Part shown: one piece after another, positions 58,084 to 64,000 of the stretch | Layout of the letters: every line of letters starts with the position of its first letter | How positions within the stretch are numbered: position 1 is the first letter of the stretch | Made by a program: the position numbers and the translations under genes | Notes under the pieces: generated by a model | What the model saw: only the letters and a program-made list of their open reading frames with translations | What the model was told of the DNA's origin: nothing | Database searches by the model: none | Origin: Sinotaia quadrata | Taxonomy: Eukaryota; Mollusca; Gastropoda; Architaenioglossa; Viviparidae | Reading direction: 5' to 3' | NCBI GenBank assembly: GCA_028829895.1 | Contig: CM054178.1 | Coordinates: forward strand, 105,807,558 to 105,871,557 | DNA: 64,000 nt

Positions 58084-58149
<66 letters not shown>
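58084..58149. repeat. (CA)n microsatellite
   Basis: About 32 units with a single GCA interruption near the right end. Followed by a 29-bp CATCATAGAAATGAGAGGGG duplication (58179-58230). Confidence 0.97.
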
Positions 58150-58152
<3 letters not shown>

Positions 58153-58234
58153 ACCAACCAAGTTCATAGATATAGTTTCATCATAGAAATGAGAGGGGAG
58201 TACTTTCATCATAGAAATGAGAGGGGAGTTTTAG

Positions 58235-58920
58235 AGAGATAATAATCAATGGACATAACCTTTTCAATAATGGCGGCTGTCGCTGGTACATGTTCACAAT
58301 CACGCGGTTTGCAACAAGTAACTTTTTTTCTTATTAGATGATGGTCCATTGTATCCCTTTTAGGCACATTACACAACTGTTCTAGAATCTTCGGTGCTCT
58401 CACAAATCACACCATGGAGAATTGTCTGAATCTTTGAATGCGCTACCAAAGACACCACGATAAATGTTCCAGAAACTTTTTGAATTCTCAAGACCAAACT
58501 TAAGCCTCAATTTCCATCATGTTGGCTCTCAAAATGAATTAACAGGAATCAACTTACAGCAACACATTTACTAATAAGTTCGACAATAATGCTGGATTCA
58601 CACCAATTTGATCCAGTTGAATACAATAGTCACTGCAGTCTGAGTGGGTTACAAAACATCAAAAGGTATGCTCCTCTCTGCAAAAGTCAAATCAAGGGCA
58701 GTGCTAAGTTCCAGGTATATTTCATAAATAAACTCCTTTCTCTCTTACATTCTCAAATTACAAATCCTGTAACAATATTCATTAGCAGAAGAAATACAGC
58801 ATCGATCAGAATTCACAAGTATAATGTACAATGTAATCAAATTAATGAAAATAGAAATAATAATTCAATTACATAAAGCATTTTCCATTTCATATTATCC
58901 ACCAACAGCAAACATATACG
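58235..58920. other. Non-coding stretch
   Basis: A 95-codon plus ORF at 58589-58876 has no recognised motif. Confidence 0.45.
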
Positions 58921-58924
58921 AACT

Positions 58925-59305
58925 ATTTTTAAAGTCCATTCTTTCTTTATCAGTGAGTTAACATACAATAAGCTAATGATTACCATTTAGACTGGACTTG
59001 AGTTACATCAAAATCGAAGTGATTAGAATATAGAACTTTCTTCAACAAAGTAACTTTCAGATTTTGATGAAATTGTTATATGAACAAGTATGCGACAGAA
59101 AAAATATACTCATCTGCTCTGAACTGGTTCGGATGACATCACCAAGTTCTGTCATATTTTACCCTGAGTTGTTATTTTAACTCTGGTATTTACAAAAATA
59201 GCATTATGCTTAGTACCCGAAGGTCATGTCACGTTAACATTTAACAAATTATATAACAGTTAAGTTTAGAAATAGGGGCAGGCAAATTTACTCCGCCACA
59301 GTAAT
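58925..59305 (+). repeat. Dispersed repeat family B, copy 2
   Basis: Collinear with 39635-40040 from AAAGTCCATTCT to CCGCCACA, same orientation, roughly three quarters of positions alike by eye. A degenerate tandem of TAATACTxxTTGTTA words (about 40 bp, 4 copies) follows to 59460. Confidence 0.75.
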
Positions 59306-59744
59306 TGTTATGTGTTAAAAATAATCAATACTAAGTGTTATCTGTAAAATCATACTTAATACTTCTTGTTAAATGTTACATCATATGTAATACTAATTGT
59401 TATCTATTAAATCATAATACTACTTGTTAACTGTTAACTCTTACTTAAAACTGCTGGTAAAATATCAACAAATAAATGGCAAAGAAGTTAAAACAAATAA
59501 AGGACAAAAGTATTAATATCCAAAACATCCTGGCTATACAGTTATTTATTACCTTTAAATAGCAACATCACATAATAAAATCACTACAAAAATATATTTA
59601 TAGAAAATAAATATTCTTTATTTGAGGTAACAGAATTTACTTCAAAGACAAGAATACGCTTACCAGGCTTGTATTAATTTGCTTTTGGAGTTGTTTTTGC
59701 TAAGCAATGGAATATTAAATAGCAAATTAAATCCTCTACAAAAT

Positions 59745-60330
59745 ACTGTCTGTGTACGTCATTTGTGTACATACCTCTGCTCACATTCCTGTCTGTATAC
59801 GTCACACTATGTGACATCTTTTCTGCACAGGTCAGTCTGTATACGCTCTTGTATATGTACATAACTTCTGCACGTCCCTGTATGCATATGCTACTATATG
59901 TGTACATGCATTCTTTCTGTACACTGTGAGACCTCACTCTTCACGTCTTTTTGCGTATGGATATTCTCTGTACACTCTCTGTGACGCCTGTCTGTTATGT
60001 TTATTTGTGACTTTGTATACGCGTACACTCTCTGTGACGTCTCTCTTTTATGTTTATTTGCGACTTTATGTACGCGTACACTCTCGCTCTGCACACTTTC
60101 TTTGTAAGTGCGCGCGTGAGTGTGTGCATGTGTTTGTCTGTAAGGGAGAGGAGAGAGAGAGAGTAAAGTCTAATTCTGCACATATCTATCTCTGTAAAGT
60201 CCCTCTTTGTATACGCAAATATGGGTGTATGTATACATTTTCTCGCTCTTCATACGCACACTCTCATATAATGTGTACTTATGTCTGCTCAGATGTGTGT
60301 GTGTCCTACATTCAGTTTAGTACACACAAC
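59745..60330. repeat. Degenerate tandem repeat of TCTGTACAC / TATACGC words
   Basis: The clearest pair is TGACG followed by TCTCTxTTATGTTTATTTG and GTACGCGTACACTCTCT, repeated at about 59980 and 60040 (unit about 61 bp). Looser copies continue on both sides. A 50-bp duplication, AAGATGAAAGTCTGCACACA, lies at 60480-60560. Confidence 0.65.
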
Positions 60331-60650
60331 CTCTCTGTAAATTGTTGTATGTAATTGCCTATCTTTTCCTTCAAGACCCTCTTTAAACATGCCTTTCCCT
60401 TTAAGGCCTCATTCTGAACATATTTCTTCTAAGACCTCTCTGTACGTCTTACACTATAAAGATCCTCTCTTTATACTGTAAGATGAAAGTCTGCACACAA
60501 TTCTATCTACATCTGTCTCTGTAAGATGAAAGTCTGCACACAATTTTGTCTACATCTTCCCCGTGTGTACATGGTTCCTACTTATCAAGTCTCTCTTTGA
60601 ATGTGTTCAATGCATACCATGTTCCACTCGTATATGTTATTTCTCTGGAA

Positions 60651-60920
60651 ATGCCAGTCTCTCCTCACGGTCACATCACTAAATAAAATTATATCTAGTA
60701 ATGCCAGTCTTTCTTCGATGTCACTTCATTAAAATATATCTAATAATGCCAGTCTTTCTTCACGGTCACATCACTAAATATATATCTAGTAATACCAGTC
60801 TGTCTTCACGGTCACATCACTAAATATATATCTAGTAATACCAGTCTGTCTTCACGGTCACATCACTAAATATATATCTAGTAATACCAGTCTGTCTTCA
60901 CGGTCACATCACTAAATATT
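60651..60920. repeat. 46-bp minisatellite, 6 copies
   Basis: TAATACCAGTCTGTCTTCAC plus GGTCACATCACTAAATATATATCTAG, at 60790 and 60836 (46 bp). Right copies are identical and left copies diverge. Confidence 0.95.
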
Positions 60921-61098
60921 GTCGTCGTTTATGACTCAAACAAAAATGTCAATCAGCCAGCACAGCTGCATCAGCGTTCCACTGACGTTGGCGTTCTGAA
61001 GCTGTTCACAGGAGACGCATTAAAAACCTTCACAACTTCATCAGTGGGGACAGCTTGGCAAGACCTATCCCTTTCTCACATACACACAGCTATGCAAG

Positions 61099-61100
<2 letters not shown>

Positions 61101-61155
<55 letters not shown>
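61101..61155. repeat. (GA)n microsatellite
   Basis: About 27 GA units. Confidence 0.98.
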
Positions 61156-61158
<3 letters not shown>

Positions 61159-61159
61159 G

Positions 61160-61475
61160 GGGTGTCTCAGTGTGTGGTAGAAGGCCTCACCGTAGAATAA
61201 ATGTCAGCCTTGTCGTTTCTTGTTTACTTCCAAGGGGATTTATTGTTTTTCCGACACCTAGCTTCCGTTCTTTAAGGGATTTAATTATTAGCAAAATTCC
61301 GCATTTTAATAAATAAAAACAAGGAAAATATCAGTCGGTACTGAAAAGAAAAACAGCGATTTCATCTCGAGTAAGGCAAACGTGTCAAGTTATTGAGTTC
61401 AACCTATTAAAGCCCCATTCAATCATATACATATGTCACGTGTTTAGTTGCATGTGTAAATGTATGTGCGTACGT
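61160..61475. other. Non-coding stretch
   Basis: No gene or repeat recognised. Confidence 0.45.
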
Positions 61476-61480
61476 GTGAT

Positions 61481-61497
61481 TGTGTGTGTGTGTGTGT

Positions 61498-61546
<49 letters not shown>
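61481..61546. repeat. (GT)n microsatellite
   Basis: About 33 units with one TATG interruption. A short GCGCGCGCG lies at 61597. Confidence 0.97.
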
Positions 61547-61550
<4 letters not shown>

Positions 61551-61794
61551 TTAAATACATTTGTGAGAGTTTCACTGTGTACAATGTGTTTGGATGCGCG
61601 CGCGCGTGTGACAGTTCAGGAAAGTGTCGATGATTGGATTAATTATAGTATTTGTAATTGTAGGTATAGCTTATGTTTACTAAGAATAATACGGTGTCGC
61701 CTGGATTAGTGTTTCTCTGTGCTTGTGAACAGTATATACGTATGTGTGCGTAATACACTTATCAGACACAGCTAGCTTTCTAAGAGTGTCTATT

Positions 61795-62030
61795 ACAATT
61801 TGAGAGAGCTGTCCCATTTATCCATTACACAGTAAGACAGTTGCTCTTTTCTATCCATTACACTATGAGATAGCTGTCTTCGCCTATCCATTAATTACAC
61901 TAGGTGATACCTGTCCTAGCTTATCCATTAATTACATTATGTGATATCTGTCCTAGCTTATCCATTACACTATGTGATATCTGTCCTAGCCTATCCAATA
62001 CACCGTGAAGATACCTATGCTTATCTATCT
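61795..62030. repeat. About 40-bp tandem repeat, 5-6 copies
   Basis: CTATCCATTA(ATTA)CACTATGTGATATCTGTCCTAGC recurs. Length varies by the optional ATTA block. Confidence 0.88.
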
Positions 62031-62034
62031 TAAA

Positions 62035-63005
62035 AACTGTGATATGGCAATCTCATAATAACTCGAATTCATGAAATAAAATAAAAGTTAGTTCATAATT
62101 TAATGTGTAATATAATACTGCCTCCAATACAACCTGAATAGACATATAGAGTTCAACTCATGGTCGGAAGTGGGTTTGTACAGGGAATACACGTGAATCG
62201 AAAGGAGTATCAATTTGTGACGAAAACAATTGCACAGGTGAAATTCAGAATGGTGCATATGAGTTCAAGAGCATTGCATATTAAAGCTACAGCATTACAA
62301 AACTAGCACAACTGAAATCAGGAGTGATGCAGAGATATTTGTGTAAATGGGAATATGTGTGTGAGTATTTGAAATATATTATATCAAACACTCAGAAAAA
62401 CTTGTTTTTAACTGAGCAAAATTCATTATGCACGCACAGATTTATCTAATTTCACCAGTCATTAAAACAAGGTCATGTAGACATATATCTACTTACAGTA
62501 TGTATGTGTGCTTGTGTGTACATATATATATATAATTGTGTGTGTGTGTGTGTGTGTGTGTTAGGAAACTTTCCCATATATTTTTTAATAAATTTTCATT
62601 TCTAATCTATAATTTTAACATGATGTGTTATTTGTAACTTTTATAAACCAGCATGTTATGGTACAGTTTATTTCTGAAGTGAGGTGAGGTGAGAATGGAC
62701 AAGTGGAGGGGAAGATAAGTTGTTTAGATGGAGTGGGCGCTCTTGAGCAAGATTATCACTATGGTTTTATGGGAATGCTATCTCAGACATAAATATTAAT
62801 TAGTTCTAGATGTATTCATAAATTAGATTGATTAAAATAGTTAATCAAGGTAGAGATAGACATGATTTACAGACTGGGAAAACTAGGGTACAGAATCCTG
62901 AGACTTTACTCTGCGTTATGAACTCTTCGGGTGAATTATGTGTAGCGAGTCACTACTGTTACAGGTTGTTAAACGACAGATTTTTAGCTAGAAATTCTGA
63001 AAACC
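62035..63005. other. Non-coding stretch with a (TG)n at 62537-62561
   Basis: Apart from the microsatellite nothing was recognised. Confidence 0.5.
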
Positions 63006-63011
63006 TTTCTC

Positions 63012-63268
63012 TGCTGGTGTGCATTGTCGAGATTTTATTAGGGAATGTTATGCTATTAAACATGTCCAGTTTCTGTGCTGGTGTGCATTGTCGAGATTTT
63101 ATTAGGGAATGTTATGCTATTAAACATGTCCAGTTTCTGTGCTGGTGTTCATTGTCGAGATTTTATTAGGGAATGTTATGCTATTAAACATGTCCAGTTT
63201 CTGTGCTGGTGTTCATTGTCGATATTTTATTAGGGAATGTTATGCTATTAAACATGTCCAGTTTCTGT
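63012..63268. repeat. 64-bp minisatellite, 4 copies
   Basis: TGTGCTGGTGTxCATTGTCG followed by AGATTTTATTAGGGAATG and TTATGCTATTAAACATGTCC, at 63074 and 63138 (64 bp). Almost perfect. Confidence 0.96.
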
Positions 63269-63269
63269 A

Positions 63270-63780
63270 GTAATTTGCAGCGCGTTTAGAATCCACAATT
63301 ACATATGTTTCAAGTTTTTTACTTCTGACTTATGGGCTTTGGGTGCCTATGCTGAAACTGTTTACAACTTTACATGAAGTGTTGAGAGGCTGCCAGTTTT
63401 GCTATATTGTTGAGAAGACTTACCAAGTTAAGTCTTTCCTGGCAAGTAACAGTATTTGAAGTCTTTTAATTGATAAGTTTGTAAAGAGACTATTAGTGTG
63501 GAATGTATGTGATGAGAAAATAGAATTAAGAATGCATTTTGCATTTTATTTTTAAATATTGTTAATATTTTTCTTTATTAAATTTTTTGTTAATTGTTTC
63601 AGTCTCGCATATCTGTTAATATAGCGTAAGTTCTTTTTGTTTGTTGTAAATTGTTGCGACAGTCTAATGATGATATCTTGGTCTCTGTTCGTCTACATAT
63701 CTATTTCTTCATATCTATTTCCCAGTCTATTACTAAGTGGGGGCTGTGAGTCAAATTGAATGGCGGCGGCGCCACCCTTA
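63270..63780. other. AT-rich non-coding stretch
   Basis: Nothing recognised until the LINE fragment. Confidence 0.45.
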
Positions 63781-63784
63781 TATA

Positions 63785-64000
63785 GACGTAACATTTGCTG
63801 ATATATCCTCAGAATACTACCAGTGAAGCAAAAGATCGTGACTTTTGACCTTGGGCAGAGGCTGCATATAAACATTAAAAAGAACTGATCCAAGAACAAA
63901 AACAATCTGGGACACCATACAAAGATTATCTGTGGTGGACCGTTTGCCATTTACAGACACAATTAATTTTTCATCGGACAGATATAATCTGAGCCAAGAC
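63785..64000 (-). pseudogene. LINE reverse transcriptase fragment, continues past the window edge
   Basis: From 63999 the minus strand reads SWLRLYLSDEKLIVSVNGKR, then LGSVLFNVYMQPL and KSHDLLLHW before a TAG at 63817-63819. This is the RT fingers-palm of CR1/L2-like non-LTR elements, where the family has F-x-S-Y-L-x-x-R, then G-V-P-Q-G-S-V-L-G-P-x-L-F-x-x-Y, then the Y-A-D-D catalytic motif. Here the G-V-P-Q-G-S block is degraded (MVSQIVFVLGS) and the YADD site is replaced by a stop followed by YSED, so the enzyme is dead. It may continue 5' beyond the window. Similarity is lost around 63785. Confidence 0.85.

Overview
The window is eukaryotic nuclear DNA from an invertebrate, most likely a mollusc and perhaps a gastropod. 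The taxon is inferred from overall texture: AT-rich sequence, long CA, GA and ATCT microsatellites, a very high density of minisatellites, and decayed CR1/L2-like and CFDP2-type LINE fragments. Nothing resembles an operon, a bacterial gene or a CRISPR array. Most of the sequence reads as intron or intergenic DNA.

Protein coding evidence is thin. The best gene is on the minus strand at about 42281-42873. It looks like a first coding exon: ATG with an in-frame stop just upstream, about 196 codons, then two overlapping splice donors. It lies in the most CpG-rich part of the window and encodes an unfamiliar, probably disordered N-terminal region with small internal repeats. A second minus-strand exon candidate at 2310-2477 has good splice sites and is open throughout. 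Its phase fits one of the two donors of the first exon, so the two could belong to one gene with an intron of about 40 kb; this is a hypothesis only. A weak plus-strand exon candidate lies at 31904-32008. No protein was identified by family.

Mobile DNA is present as relics: a CFDP2-type endonuclease fragment (18012-18158, minus), a broken CR1/L2-like reverse transcriptase tail (46095-46956, plus) with a 76-bp minisatellite inside it, a second RT fragment running off the right edge (63785-64000, minus), a hAT-like terminus (34995-35049), a tRNA-derived SINE relic (about 50085-50325, minus), and three dispersed families called A, B and C here. Family A has copies near 17.2-17.7, 26.2-27.2 and 51.9-52.4 kb. 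Family B has copies near 39.6 and 58.9 kb. Family C has copies near 12.7 and 36.2 kb.

The dominant feature is tandem repetition: more than forty arrays with units from 2 to about 80 bp. Notable arrays are the 7 x 52-bp array at 36472-36835, the 33-34-bp array at 8115-8930, the 32-bp array at 9770-10880, the 58/63-bp array at 19381-19988, the 28/29-bp array at 25857-26247 that family A splits from its diverged remainder at 27205-27415, and the 40/41-bp array with higher-order structure at 29604-30262. Nearly all long ORFs in the window are by-products of these arrays. I found no convincing new biological system. The best leads are the unidentified gene, the third-position substitution bias among family A copies, and the repeat nesting.
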